Source of the DNA: Pseudanabaena sp. BC1403
Lineage (GTDB): Bacteria > Cyanobacteriota > Cyanobacteriia > Pseudanabaenales > Pseudanabaenaceae
Assembly (NCBI RefSeq): GCF_002914585.1
Contig: NZ_PDDM01000015.1
Coordinates: 1 to 64,000 of the forward strand
Length of the DNA: 64,000 bases
Direction: 5' to 3'
Position 1 is the stretch's first letter; each line of letters starts with the position of its first letter. This document shows, piece after piece, positions 10,637 to 19,832 of the stretch. A program made the translations under genes and the position numbers. The notes below the pieces were generated by a model. The model had not been told where the DNA came from. It saw nothing but the letters and a program-made list of their open reading frames with translations, and searched no databases.

Positions 10637-10744
10637 TTGTAGTTTCCACCATATTTAACGTCTTTGCTACTTCTTTATTCACTGACACGACATTGCACAG
10701 AGTTTTGCCTCGGTCAATATTTTTAACAAGAAGAATTAATAGTC

Positions 10745-11485
10745 TTAAGTAACACTATCCAGATAGGATTTTACAACTTCCTTCGAGTCACCTGCTAATT
10801 TAAGATGCCCCTTACTAAGCCAAATCGCTTGATCGCAGGACTTTTGAATAAAATCCATTGAGTGAGATACCACCAAAATCGTCACATGGGAGTCCCAAAA
10901 TTTATCAATGCGTTTTTGACATTTATTTCTAAAGCTCTCATCTCCCACCGACAAGACTTCATCGAGGATTAATATTTCTGGTTGGATATCGGTGGCGATC
11001 GCAAAGCCCAACCTTGCCACCATCCCTGACGACAAACCCTTAACAGGGACAAACCGATAATCCTCTAGCTCAGCAAAATCAAGAATCGAATCAATCCTCT
11101 CTTTCATCTCGGCTCTAGAAAATCCTAACAACACTCCATACAGCAGAATATTGTCCATCACTGAAATTTCTGAATCAAAGCCCGCGCCTAGCTCAATCAA
11201 AGGTGCAATTTGACCACGGACTCGCACCGTGCCAGTAGTGGGTTGCAGTATCCCCGAAATCACTTTTAAAAGTGTAGACTTACCAGCGCCATTGCTACCA
11301 ATGATGCCAATTTTTTCACCCTTTTCTACTACTAGATCAATCTTATCTAGAACTAATTTCTTCGCTGGCTGCCGATATTTCCCCTCAAAAAAAGATAAAA
11401 CCGTTTTCTTAAGGTCATAGGAAAACTCCTCTTGAGTCCTACGCCACAGAGATACTTGATCTAATCGAATCGCTTCTTCCGTCAT
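10745..11485 (-). CDS. wzt: ABC transporter ATP-binding protein for polysaccharide export (Wzt/TagH-like)
   Basis: This is the ATPase of a lipopolysaccharide or teichoic-acid-type exporter. Walker A is GSNGAGKST near residue 63, the signature is LSSGMVARLGF, and Walker B is PEILILDEVLSVGD. FFEGKYRQPAKKLVLDKID before Walker A is typical of the Wzt/KpsT group. At 246 residues it has only the nucleotide-binding domain and lacks the C-terminal carbohydrate-binding domain that some Wzt proteins use to recognise the chain end. It starts immediately after the permease stop, so the two form one transcription unit. Confidence 0.93.
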   Translation of the reverse strand: MTEEAIRLDQVSLWRRTQEEFSYDLKKTVLSFFEGKYRQPAKKLVLDKIDLVVEKGEKIGIIGSNGAGKSTLLKVISGILQPTTGTVRVRGQIAPLIELGAGFDSEISVMDNILLYGVLLGFSRAEMKERIDSILDFAELEDYRFVPVKGLSSGMVARLGFAIATDIQPEILILDEVLSVGDESFRNKCQKRIDKFWDSHVTILVVSHSMDFIQKSCDQAIWLSKGHLKLAGDSKEVVKSYLDSVT

Positions 11486-12298
11486 CTATAACAAGTCCAT
11501 AAACTGCGATCGCGAGTGGTGAAAATACACCCAGCCCAAAGCCGCAAAGATCGTACCACTTAATAAAGCACTCGCCACCATCATCACGTCAGGCAGATTA
11601 CCAGACAGAGTAATCTGTCTTAGACTCTCAATGATTGGTGATAGGGGATTAATACTTAGAAATGGTTTAACCGCAGGTGGCACGATCGCCGCAGGATAAA
11701 AGACAGGGCTGCTAATCCAGAGCATAAAGGTGATTAGCTCATAAAAATAGGGTAAGTCCCGAAAAAACACATAGAGGGCGCTTACAAAAAAACCTACCCC
11801 CACGCAGAAAAGTACCAGAGCAATGAATGGCAGCAGAATGGCAACGGCATTGAGTAAATTTTTAGACTTAACTAAAGCCACAATCGCTAATAGTGGATAA
11901 GCCCCCATTAAAAACTGAAGTACATTAGCTGTAATCATCGAAACGGGAAAAACGCTCACAGGCAAACGAATTTTATTAAGTAAAGCACCATTACCCACAA
12001 CACTGCTCAAAGCCTGCATAGTGGAAGCTGAGAAAAAGTTAATCACGATTAAGCCCGTTAGGGCAGCTAAAACGTAATTTAAGACTGAATCATCATAGTA
12101 TTTGGCAAAAGTTGCACCAAAAATAGCTGTGTATAAACCCGTCATGATCAAAGGATTGAGCAGCGACCAGTAAATCCCCAAAAACGATCCTCGATAACGC
12201 ACTTTTAAGTTGCGCCCGACCAAGACCTGTAACAGCTCTAAATAGTGCTGCATATCAGTGCTAATGTATTTTTTGCTTAGTGAAAGACTCATATTCAA
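11486..12298 (-). CDS. wzm: ABC-2 type permease for polysaccharide export (Wzm-like)
   Basis: This is the membrane half of the polysaccharide exporter, 270 residues with six hydrophobic segments. The cytoplasmic start LVGRNLKVRYRGSFLGIYWSL carries the amphipathic gate helix of the ABC-2 O-antigen/teichoic exporter family, and the end SINPLSPIIESLRQITLSG is the conserved C-terminal loop. It is the first gene of the minus-strand locus. The region 12299-12415 upstream should contain its promoter, although no box stands out. With Wzt it exports a finished lipid-linked glycan across the plasma membrane. Confidence 0.93.
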   Translation of the reverse strand: MNMSLSLSKKYISTDMQHYLELLQVLVGRNLKVRYRGSFLGIYWSLLNPLIMTGLYTAIFGATFAKYYDDSVLNYVLAALTGLIVINFFSASTMQALSSVVGNGALLNKIRLPVSVFPVSMITANVLQFLMGAYPLLAIVALVKSKNLLNAVAILLPFIALVLFCVGVGFFVSALYVFFRDLPYFYELITFMLWISSPVFYPAAIVPPAVKPFLSINPLSPIIESLRQITLSGNLPDVMMVASALLSGTIFAALGWVYFHHSRSQFMDLL

Positions 12299-12415
12299 AT
12301 GACGTTGGTTATGTATAGGTTATCCTAAGTTGACAAGCAATGTTTTAGACTTTTCTCAAACCCCAATATCTACATAATTTCTAGCTGAGAGTCATCACTG
12401 ACTAGAAATTTCAAC

Positions 12416-12758
12416 GCTTGGGACGTTTGGGTGAGACCTTCATGGATAGCTGACCGATGTAGAAACTATGTACTTAATGCTCCAACAAGAGCAACCAGAT
12501 GACTTGGTGATCGCCACAGGCAAGACAATCAGTTTGTCCAATTTTATTGCTGAGGCTTTGGCTTTTGGGATTTTGAACCTAAGCTGGCAGGAGCATATAA
12601 TTTTTGAGCAATCTTTGTATCGACCAACTGATATTACGATCAGCCGAGCCAATCTTTGCAAAGCTAATCAGCAGTTAGGGTGGTATGCCACTACAAGTAT
12701 CCAGAAAATTGTGCAGATTATGGTTGAAGAAATGCAAAGAAAACTGGCTCTTTATTAA
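12416..12758 (+). pseudogene. Decayed 3' end of GDP-mannose 4,6-dehydratase (gmd remnant)
   Basis: Translation from 12456 reads DVETMYLMLQQEQPDDLVIATG, the conserved Gmd segment around the YVEAMxLMLQQ motif. It continues through IIFEQSLYRPTDI and QQLGWYATTSIQKIVQIMV to the natural C-terminus at 12758. Upstream, a fragment reading LGRLGET resembles the preceding Gmd stretch but needs frame changes and runs into TAG and TGA stops, and the first two thirds of the enzyme are absent. It is therefore a remnant and not a short gene. It ends 8 bp before the GT4 gene and probably once formed part of a GDP-fucose or rhamnose locus there. Confidence 0.8.
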
Positions 12759-12766
12759 ATATCAAG

Positions 12767-13903
12767 ATGACTAAAACTCCTAAAATCCATGTTTGGCTAC
12801 CTGATATCTTTCAATTCAAAGGAGGTATACAGGTTTACTCTGCTTTTTTAATTCAGGCTTTAGAGCAAGTTTTACCAGATAGCGATCGCCATGTGTTTCT
12901 TAAGAACGATGCTCATCCAACCGAAGATATTAAGTTTGACGAACAGACCAAAAGCAGCTTTGCGGGGAGATGGAAAGCGACTTTTTGGCATACGCCGATC
13001 TTTGCTGCTCAAGTTTTATTGGCTGCGATCAAAGATCGCCCTGATTTAATTATTTGTGGTCATATAAATTTTTCACCACTTGCGGCAAAGATATTTAACC
13101 TGTTAAAAATCCCATATTGGGTAATTGTCTATGGCATCGATGCATGGGATATTGAAGATAAATCTAAAATACATGGACTGAAGTTAGCACAAAAGATTGT
13201 TTCAATCGGTGAATATACTCGCGATCGCATTGTCCGTGAACAAAATATATCGCCTGACCGAATTCCGCTTTTACCCGTAACTTTTGATTCTCGCCAATTT
13301 ACTGTCAGCGCTAAACCTCAATATCTATTAGACCGTCATCAGTTACATCCTGATCAGCCAACCATTCTAACTGTGACACGTTTGGCTAGTGGCGATCGCT
13401 ACAAAGGCTATGATCAGATCATTCAAGCTCTACCAGCTATTCGCCGTCAGATTCCCAATATTTGTTATCTGCTAGTTGGCAAGGGCGATGACCGCGATCG
13501 CATCGAAGCGATGGTTGATGATATGGATGTAAGAGATTGCGTAACCTTTGCTGGCTTTGTTCCAGATGAAGAGCTAGCAGATTATTACAATCTCTGTGAT
13601 CTATTTGCGATGCCTAGTAAGGGAGAAGGATTTGGGATTGTTTATTTAGAAGCATTAGCCTGTGGCAAACCAACAATTGGCGGCAATCAAGATGGTGCGA
13701 TCGATGCTTTGTGCAATGGAGAGTTAGGCGTTTTAGTTAATCCTGACAGCATCGACGAAATCGGAGAGACTATTGTCCAAATCCTGATGAACAAGCATCC
13801 TTTATCAATCTTGTATAAACCAGAGATGCTTAGACAAAAAGCGATCGCAAAATATGGCTTTGAGCAATTTAAACAAAATCTTGCATCTCTCTTGGCAGAT
13901 TAA
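12767..13903 (+). CDS. Family 4 glycosyltransferase
   Basis: This is a retaining GT-B enzyme that adds a sugar from a nucleotide donor. The donor-binding signature GEGFGIVYLEALACGKP near residue 285 has the E-x7-E pair of GT4. LTVTRLASGDRYKGYDQIIQAL opens the C-terminal Rossmann domain, and GGIQVYSAFL near the start is the acceptor-side glycine loop. Its 378 residues are full length. It is on the plus strand behind the gmd remnant, so it is not in the Wzm/Wzt operon, but it is probably part of the same surface-glycan region. Acceptor and donor are unknown. Confidence 0.92.
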   Translation: MTKTPKIHVWLPDIFQFKGGIQVYSAFLIQALEQVLPDSDRHVFLKNDAHPTEDIKFDEQTKSSFAGRWKATFWHTPIFAAQVLLAAIKDRPDLIICGHINFSPLAAKIFNLLKIPYWVIVYGIDAWDIEDKSKIHGLKLAQKIVSIGEYTRDRIVREQNISPDRIPLLPVTFDSRQFTVSAKPQYLLDRHQLHPDQPTILTVTRLASGDRYKGYDQIIQALPAIRRQIPNICYLLVGKGDDRDRIEAMVDDMDVRDCVTFAGFVPDEELADYYNLCDLFAMPSKGEGFGIVYLEALACGKPTIGGNQDGAIDALCNGELGVLVNPDSIDEIGETIVQILMNKHPLSILYKPEMLRQKAIAKYGFEQFKQNLASLLAD

Positions 13904-13908
13904 CTGGC

Positions 13909-13961
13909 TAAGAGATCCGCCTCAATCCCCATTTTTAAGGGGGATTGAGGCGGATCTCTTA
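13909..13961. repeat. Perfect 22-bp palindromic hairpin between convergent genes
   Basis: Arms 13909-13930 and 13940-13961 are exact reverse complements around a 9-base loop. It lies between two convergent genes and can end transcription from both sides. The core CTCAATCCCC...GGGGATTGAG recurs at 28353-28398, so it belongs to a dispersed palindrome family. Confidence 0.85.
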
Positions 13962-13998
13962 GAGCTTTTGACCGCAGAAAGTAATTCTTAAATGGTTG

Positions 13999-15732
13999 CT
14001 AAAATTGGTAGCCGATGCTGAAATAAAGCGAAGACTCTTGCAAATTAGAGCCGCGATCGCTGAGATTAACAAATGGAAGTGCATAATCAAGCCGTAGGTT
14101 TAGCCGTTTAACTGGCTCGAAAAGAATTCCTAATCCACCACCAGCTAAAAAGTTTTGATTAGGAAGCAAATTGAGATTTCTAGAGTTATTCCAAACAGTG
14201 CCGAGATCGACAAAAGGAGCTAACTGGAGAACTGTGCGACCTTCCTCATTTCGCGCCACCACAAATCGACTCTCCACAGAAAAGCGAATTCCATTATCAC
14301 CTGAACGCGCATTTTGACGGAAGCCACGTAACGATTGCCCACCACCAATCACAAATTGCTGCGAGGGTAAAAGCGGATCAGCCGAGAGTTGAGTATCCAA
14401 AGAACCGATCAAAATTGTGTCAGTGCCAAGAACCTGAACTCGTTGAATCTGCCCTAGCCAGCTAAAGAAAGCCGCACTAGGATCAGTAACGAAAGTTGCA
14501 CCAAATAGACCTGTACCGAGACTAAACTGCGATCGCAATGACCAAGCTCCTTCTGTATCGCGACTAGTATAGTCTTGCCCAAATTTAAATACACTAGTAC
14601 GGCTAGTTCCATCGGATTCAGATCCAATTCCAAATGGTACTGCAAGATCGTTAAATAGGAATGTCTGACCTCTTTGATATTCATAGCCTAGAGAGAGCGC
14701 AAATTCTTCGCGAGGAGTGCGCATCAAAGGCTGTCGATAAGTGGCAGCATAAACTTCATTATTGCCACGAATATTGAAGGCATCAAATGGTGACTGGGTA
14801 ATGCGATAGTTGCTGGGTGCAAACCGAAGTGAGACAGTTCCATTCATCGGATTGACGGGAATGCTAAAGCCAAAATCATATTGGTTAGAGCCGCCTGTTG
14901 TGGTTCTGTAATAATTGGCTGTAAATACATCTCCCAATCCAAAAAGATTGCGGTAGTTTAGCCCTACTCCCATGCGCTCAGAACCAACCGCAGGAGGTGA
15001 GAAGTTATCAAAACTGACAGAACCTGCAAGTTGATTTGCCTCAACAACTGTAATCATGAGTATGCTCAAACCATCTTTGCTACCAGCTTTGAGGCTAGCA
15101 TCTACGCTTGTAAAATTGGGATCGGCACGGAGAAGACGCAGTTGATCTTCGAGGTTATTGGTGTTGAGGGGAGTACCAATTCCTAGCTCAGTTCGCGATC
15201 GCACGTAGTCTGGATTAAGTGCATTAACACCAACAACTTCGATTTTTTCAACTTTTCCTTCCAAGACCTGAATCTTGGCAACACCATCAACAACACTTTG
15301 AGGAGTATAGAGAGCTTGAGAAGTAACATAGCCATTACTGACATACAGTTGAGTAATGGCGTTAGCAGCGTTTGTTAGTTGCTCTTCAGTAACTTCCTTA
15401 CCTTCGAGAGGCTTAATGATAGGATCGAGTTTGTCGGCATCGAAAATAGTGCTGCCAATGACTTCAATTCTTTTAATTGGAATTGCTTGAGCGATTTGAG
15501 TTTGAGAAGTTTGAACTTGAGCAACTTGAGATGGAGAAGTCAGAGAAGAATGGGCTAAGTCTTGTGAGGAAATAGAACTAGTTGATAGCGAAGGTGTTAA
15601 ATCTGTGGAAAGTGGATTAGCGTTAGCCGATAACCCGCAATCTGTTGCTACTAATGCAAGGGTAGAAAGCCCTAATAATATTGGATGAATTCTTGCGAGC
15701 TTGACCTTTAATTCCGCTATTTTTGGGCGCAT
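13999..15732 (-). CDS. Two-partner secretion outer-membrane transporter (TpsB, ShlB/FhaC/HecB family)
   Basis: This is the outer-membrane pore that exports the neighbouring hemagglutinin-type protein. A signal peptide covers about residues 1-40, followed by a Ser/Gln-rich linker. The first POTRA domain (IKRIEVIGSTIFDADKLDPI, about 87-160) and a second (VEKIEVVGVNALNPDYVRS, about 161-235) bind the exoprotein's secretion domain. The rest is a 16-strand barrel. The LRGF of QSLRGFRQNARSG near residue 470 is the conserved loop-6 motif, and APFVDLGTVWNN and LRLDYALPF are the last strands. Its 577 residues are usual. It is transcribed away from the exoprotein gene with 135 bp between them. Confidence 0.93.
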   Translation of the reverse strand: MRPKIAELKVKLARIHPILLGLSTLALVATDCGLSANANPLSTDLTPSLSTSSISSQDLAHSSLTSPSQVAQVQTSQTQIAQAIPIKRIEVIGSTIFDADKLDPIIKPLEGKEVTEEQLTNAANAITQLYVSNGYVTSQALYTPQSVVDGVAKIQVLEGKVEKIEVVGVNALNPDYVRSRTELGIGTPLNTNNLEDQLRLLRADPNFTSVDASLKAGSKDGLSILMITVVEANQLAGSVSFDNFSPPAVGSERMGVGLNYRNLFGLGDVFTANYYRTTTGGSNQYDFGFSIPVNPMNGTVSLRFAPSNYRITQSPFDAFNIRGNNEVYAATYRQPLMRTPREEFALSLGYEYQRGQTFLFNDLAVPFGIGSESDGTSRTSVFKFGQDYTSRDTEGAWSLRSQFSLGTGLFGATFVTDPSAAFFSWLGQIQRVQVLGTDTILIGSLDTQLSADPLLPSQQFVIGGGQSLRGFRQNARSGDNGIRFSVESRFVVARNEEGRTVLQLAPFVDLGTVWNNSRNLNLLPNQNFLAGGGLGILFEPVKRLNLRLDYALPFVNLSDRGSNLQESSLYFSIGYQF

Positions 15733-15867
15733 AGTTCTTGTTTTTACGTTGATTCCTCACGAACAGTAAAAACGTTAGCATATGTTCAGTCTTAATTAAA
15801 TATATTATTGCAATAAAATTTCAATAATTATAGTATAAATTTATATTGTTAAGTCTCAGTAAAAATT
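15733..15867. promoter_or_regulatory. Divergent promoter region of the two-partner secretion pair
   Basis: This AT-rich 135-bp stretch lies between the two divergent genes. It contains the palindrome TTATTGCAATAA and several TATA-like hexamers toward the exoprotein side (about 15828-15845). Paired control of both genes is likely; specific boxes are not assigned. Confidence 0.5.
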
Positions 15868-15870
15868 TTG

Positions 15871-18800
15871 ATGGGGTTGTTGGAGATTATGCTGAAGTCA
15901 ACTTGGGGAAAGTATTGGGCAACAACTGCGATCGCGATCGCCTTATCTCCAGCATTATTACTGACAACACCAGTCAATGCCCAATCAATACCGATCACTG
16001 CCGCACAAGACGGGACTGGCACAGTTGTATTGCCAAATGGACAAAGATTTGACATTACAGGCGGAACCCAAGCAGGGGCAAATCTCTTCCATAGTTTTCA
16101 ACAATTTGGCTTAAGTCAGGGACAAATAGCCAACTTTCTCAGTCAGCCAAATATTCAAAATATTCTTGGTCGAGTAGTTGGAGGAGATCCTTCCGTCATT
16201 AATGGACTAATCCAACTGACAGGCGGAAATTCTAATCTCTACATCATGAACCCCGCAGGGATTATCTTTGGGAATAATGCTAGTTTGAATGTACCTGCTT
16301 CCTTTACTGCTACTACAGCCAATGGCATCCAAGTTGGGAATGGTTGGTTTGGCATGAATACCAGTGCAAGTGATCTCCAAAAGCTTAATGGAACTCCCAA
16401 TGCTTTAGCTTTTACTAGTCCGACATCGCCACTGACTCAAGGACAAACTTCTGGCGTGATTCTCAATCAAGGAAATCTCAATGTTCCTCAAGGGAAAAGT
16501 ATTTCGCTTGTTGGTGGCATTGTGATCAATACGGGGGCTATATCCACACCTAATGGCACAATCAATATCGTGGCAGTACCCGATGGTAAGTATGTGCGGA
16601 TTACGCCTGAAGGTGGTGTGCTGAGTTTCGATCTCCCGATCGCAACTCAGCAAGAATTGGGCAGTACAAAACCGATCGCAGGAATTGATTTGCCAAAATT
16701 ACTGACTGGGTCTGGGATTACTGCACCGACCAAAGCGGGAGAGGCGATCGCTACGGGTAATCTCACGGCAGCAAATATCAATGTCCTTGCCAATCGTTAC
16801 AACACGACTCAAGCTTCTTTGAATGCGACTAATATCCAACAGGGTTGGAATTTTGTATTCATCGACAGCACAGTTAAAAATTATCAAACATTACTGGATG
16901 GCACTAATGGCGGAAGTAGTGTGACGGTGATTAATCCTGATCAGTATGGGATTCAGAAAGTTACCGCAACTTTAGCTAGTGTGACGGGTGCAAATAGTTT
17001 GCATATTGTTTCTGAAGGTGATGTGGGTAATTTCTGGCTGGGTAAAGATTTTGTCAGTACGGAGAATATTGCTAAATATGCTAACGATCTCCAAGCATGG
17101 AAGACGGCTCTATCTCCTGCGGCGAATATTTTGCTCTATGCCTGTAATTTGGCTAGTGGAGAGAATGGAGCGGCGCTTGTTCAAGCGGTGAAGAATTATA
17201 CAGGTCATGATGTGGCGGCTTCAACCAATCGCACGGGGGCGGTGGCGCTGGGTGGTGATTGGAATCTGGAATACCAGACTGGGCAGAATCCTGCAACGGT
17301 GATTTTTAATGATGCGGCGACCAATGCTTATCAGAATGTTCTATTGACTTATACGGTACTGAATACTAATGATGCGGGGGCGGGTTCTTTGAGAGAGCGG
17401 ATAGGGCTTGCTAATAGTGACGCAGTTGCGGATGATATTCGGTTTGACCCACTTGTGTTTAATGGCTCTCAAGGAGCGATTACTTTGGCATCAACTTTGG
17501 CGATTGATGTCACTAATGGAGATCTGACCATCAGTGGTGCATTTGGAGCAAGTAATGTCACGGTGAGTGGCAGTAATGCGGTGCGCGTCTTTGATATCGC
17601 GGGTAATGGCAACACCACGTTTGATAGTTTAAGAATTATCAATGGGAATGCAGGAGCAGGCGATGGTGGTGGGATAAACAATAATGGCAATGGAGTCGTG
17701 ACGCTCACCAATAGCACTGTGTCGGGTAATTCGGCTATTAATGGTAGTGGGATTTTGGGCGGTGGAGCCGTGACTCTCACCAATAGCACTGTGTCGGGTA
17801 ATTCGGCTAATGCTAATGGTGGTGGGATTTATGGCTTTGGAGCCGTGACGCTCACCAATAGCACTGTGTCGGGTAATACGGCTAATGTTGATGGTGGTGG
17901 GATTTTGAGCTTTGGAGCCGTGACTCTCACCAATAGCACTGTGTCGGGTAATACGGCTATTAATCGTATTGGTGGTGGGATTTTGAGCTTTGGAGCCGTG
18001 ACTCTCACCAATAGCACTGTGTCGGGTAATACGGCTAATGTTGATGGTGGAGGGATTTGGGGCGTTGGAGTGACCCTCACCAATAGTACGGTGTCGGGTA
18101 ATACGTCAAATAATAGTGGTGGTGGGATTTTTAGCGGTGGACTCGTGACGCTCACCAATAGCACTGTGTCGGTTAATACGGCTGGTAACTTTGGTGGTGG
18201 GATTTTAAGCGGAGCCGTGACCCTCACCAATAGTAATGTGTTGGCTAATACGGCTGGTAACTTTGGTGGTGGGATTTTTAGCAATGGACTCGTGACGCTC
18301 ACCAATAGCACTGTGTCGGGTAATAGGGCTAATTCTAATGGTGGTGGGATTTTTAGCACTAACGGAGGCACGATCACCAATAGCACCATTACCAACAACA
18401 CTGCCGATGCCGATAACAATGGCACAGGTGATGGTGGTGGGATTTATGGCAATGGAGCCGTGACTCTCACCAATAGCACTGTGTCGGGTAATACGGCGGG
18501 TGCTAGTGGTGGGGGGATTTTTAGCAATGGAGCCGTGACTCTCACCAATAGCACTGTGTCGGGTAATACGGCTGCTAATAATGGTGGTGGGATTTTTAGC
18601 ATTGGAGCCGTGGCGCTCACCAATAGCACTGTGTCGGGTAATACGGCTGCTAATAATGGTGGTGGGATTTTTAGTTTTAATGGAGGCGCAATTACCAACA
18701 GCACGATCGCTAACAATACTGCCGATGCCGATAACAATGGCACAGGTAATGGTGGTGGAATTTTTCGTAATAGCGGCACATTCACGATCGCAAACTCGAT

Positions 18801-19641
18801 AATTGCAGGTAACTTTGATCGAGGATTGCAAGCTCCTGACTTGGGGAGTAATGTCTCAGGAGTAGGTTTTACTAATGGCGGCAATAATTTAATCGGTGCA
18901 AATGATGGCTTTGCCGCCACATTTGCCAATAGCTCCCTCATCGGCACGATCTCAAATCCCATCAACCCCCAACTTGCACCACTTGGCAACTATGGCGGCT
19001 CGACCCAAACCCATGCACTCCTACCCAACAGCCCAGCCTTAAATGCTGGCAATAACGCAGGCGTAGCCGCTAACGATCAACGCAGTGCAACCCGCATTTT
19101 TGGTGGCGTTGTCGATATCGGTGCATTTGAATCTCAAGGCTTTAGTCTCACCCCAATAGCTAACTCCACACCCCAAAGTACCAATATCAACACCAGTTTT
19201 GCTCAGCTTCTAGGCATACAAGTCACCGAAAACTTCGTGAATAGCCCAATTCCCGTACCAAATATTCTAGTTACCTTTGCTCCATCATCTAGCAGTGCCA
19301 GTGGCTCATTTGCTGGTAATGCCAGCGTATTAACCAATAATCTCGGTATTGCCGTAGCTCCTACGTTCACCGCAAATGGAGTTTCAGGCAGTTATACTGT
19401 GGCGGCGACAGCAACTGGATTTACTCCCGCATCATTTTCACTGACCAATGTAGCTTTACCAGCAACCAACAAAGTTACCAATGGATTTGGTGGTGCGTTT
19501 CCTAGCCGTGAGGATTTAGAAGTACGCTCCCCCAGATTAGACGAGCAAGATCCAGAACTAAGTTTCACACAGGTTCTCTGCCTTGATCCTTCCCTCGCCA
19601 ATGCTCAGACTACTTCCATTCCAAATTGCAAGAAACCTTAA
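15871..19641 (+). CDS. Two-partner secretion exoprotein (TpsA): hemagglutinin N-domain, DUF4347-like domain, beta-helix repeats
   Basis: This is a large secreted or surface adhesin. A signal peptide ending near VNAQS is followed by the filamentous-hemagglutinin secretion domain (about 40-170), with LIQLTGGNSNLYIMNPAGI and IFGNNASLNVPASF as its hallmark NPxGI region. Residues about 325-475 match the DUF4347 type: WNFVFIDSTVKNY, SLHIVSEG and LLYACNLASGENG. Then come about 15 coils of a right-handed beta-helix with the unit LTNSTVSGNT...GGGI (about 610-970), and a C-terminal Ig-like region. ATGs at 15871 and 15889 are both possible; a TTG at 15868 is less likely. The coding DNA of the coils is nearly identical from unit to unit. 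The partner TpsB is adjacent and divergent. Confidence 0.9.
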   Translation: MGLLEIMLKSTWGKYWATTAIAIALSPALLLTTPVNAQSIPITAAQDGTGTVVLPNGQRFDITGGTQAGANLFHSFQQFGLSQGQIANFLSQPNIQNILGRVVGGDPSVINGLIQLTGGNSNLYIMNPAGIIFGNNASLNVPASFTATTANGIQVGNGWFGMNTSASDLQKLNGTPNALAFTSPTSPLTQGQTSGVILNQGNLNVPQGKSISLVGGIVINTGAISTPNGTINIVAVPDGKYVRITPEGGVLSFDLPIATQQELGSTKPIAGIDLPKLLTGSGITAPTKAGEAIATGNLTAANINVLANRYNTTQASLNATNIQQGWNFVFIDSTVKNYQTLLDGTNGGSSVTVINPDQYGIQKVTATLASVTGANSLHIVSEGDVGNFWLGKDFVSTENIAKYANDLQAWKTALSPAANILLYACNLASGENGAALVQAVKNYTGHDVAASTNRTGAVALGGDWNLEYQTGQNPATVIFNDAATNAYQNVLLTYTVLNTNDAGAGSLRERIGLANSDAVADDIRFDPLVFNGSQGAITLASTLAIDVTNGDLTISGAFGASNVTVSGSNAVRVFDIAGNGNTTFDSLRIINGNAGAGDGGGINNNGNGVVTLTNSTVSGNSAINGSGILGGGAVTLTNSTVSGNSANANGGGIYGFGAVTLTNSTVSGNTANVDGGGILSFGAVTLTNSTVSGNTAINRIGGGILSFGAVTLTNSTVSGNTANVDGGGIWGVGVTLTNSTVSGNTSNNSGGGIFSGGLVTLTNSTVSVNTAGNFGGGILSGAVTLTNSNVLANTAGNFGGGIFSNGLVTLTNSTVSGNRANSNGGGIFSTNGGTITNSTITNNTADADNNGTGDGGGIYGNGAVTLTNSTVSGNTAGASGGGIFSNGAVTLTNSTVSGNTAANNGGGIFSIGAVALTNSTVSGNTAANNGGGIFSFNGGAITNSTIANNTADADNNGTGNGGGIFRNSGTFTIANSIIAGNFDRGLQAPDLGSNVSGVGFTNGGNNLIGANDGFAATFANSSLIGTISNPINPQLAPLGNYGGSTQTHALLPNSPALNAGNNAGVAANDQRSATRIFGGVVDIGAFESQGFSLTPIANSTPQSTNINTSFAQLLGIQVTENFVNSPIPVPNILVTFAPSSSSASGSFAGNASVLTNNLGIAVAPTFTANGVSGSYTVAATATGFTPASFSLTNVALPATNKVTNGFGGAFPSREDLEVRSPRLDEQDPELSFTQVLCLDPSLANAQTTSIPNCKKP
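17690..18780 (+). repeat. Near-identical 72-78-bp coding repeats of the TpsA beta-helix
   Basis: About 15 units begin with a version of CTCACCAATAGCACTGTGTC and end with GGTGGTGGGATTT. Several copies differ by only a few bases, so the array can expand or shrink by recombination. Two units with ACCGATAACAATGG-like inserts (about 18360-18440 and 18680-18765) are copies of each other. Confidence 0.88.
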
Positions 19642-19724
19642 CGCATTATCAAAGACGAACCCTTAGGGGCTGCGCCCCCTTGCCAGCCCCAAACCTAATG
19701 CCATTAAAGGAATTCTTTCCACGT

Positions 19725-19824
19725 AATACCAATTCACAAAAGTGTGGCAACACTTTCGTGAATTAAAAACCAAACCCAGTAAGGGTTTTAAAAACACAAA
19801 ATGGCGTAGCCATTTTGTGTTTTG
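19725..19824. repeat. Composite double-hairpin dispersed repeat, copy 1
   Basis: The element joins two hairpins: AATTCACAAAAGTGT...ACACTTTCGTGAATT (19731-19764) and AACACAAAATGGC...GCCATTTTGTGTT (19793-19821), with a conserved spacer containing GTAAGGGTTTTAAAA. A second copy in reverse orientation is at 34916-35017. Here it lies between the convergent ends of the hemagglutinin and VanW genes and stops 8 bp from the VanW stop codon. Confidence 0.85.
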
Positions 19825-19832
19825 GCATAACG

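Noticed and set aside
12440-12661. A 73-codon minus-strand frame over the gmd remnant
   Set aside because: The plus strand encodes a clear Gmd C-terminal fragment there; the antisense frame has no recognisable features.
17829-18831. Minus-strand Pro/Leu-rich and Ile/Thr-rich frames of about 200 codons within the hemagglutinin gene
   Set aside because: They mirror the near-identical coil repeats of the plus-strand gene and have no independent support.
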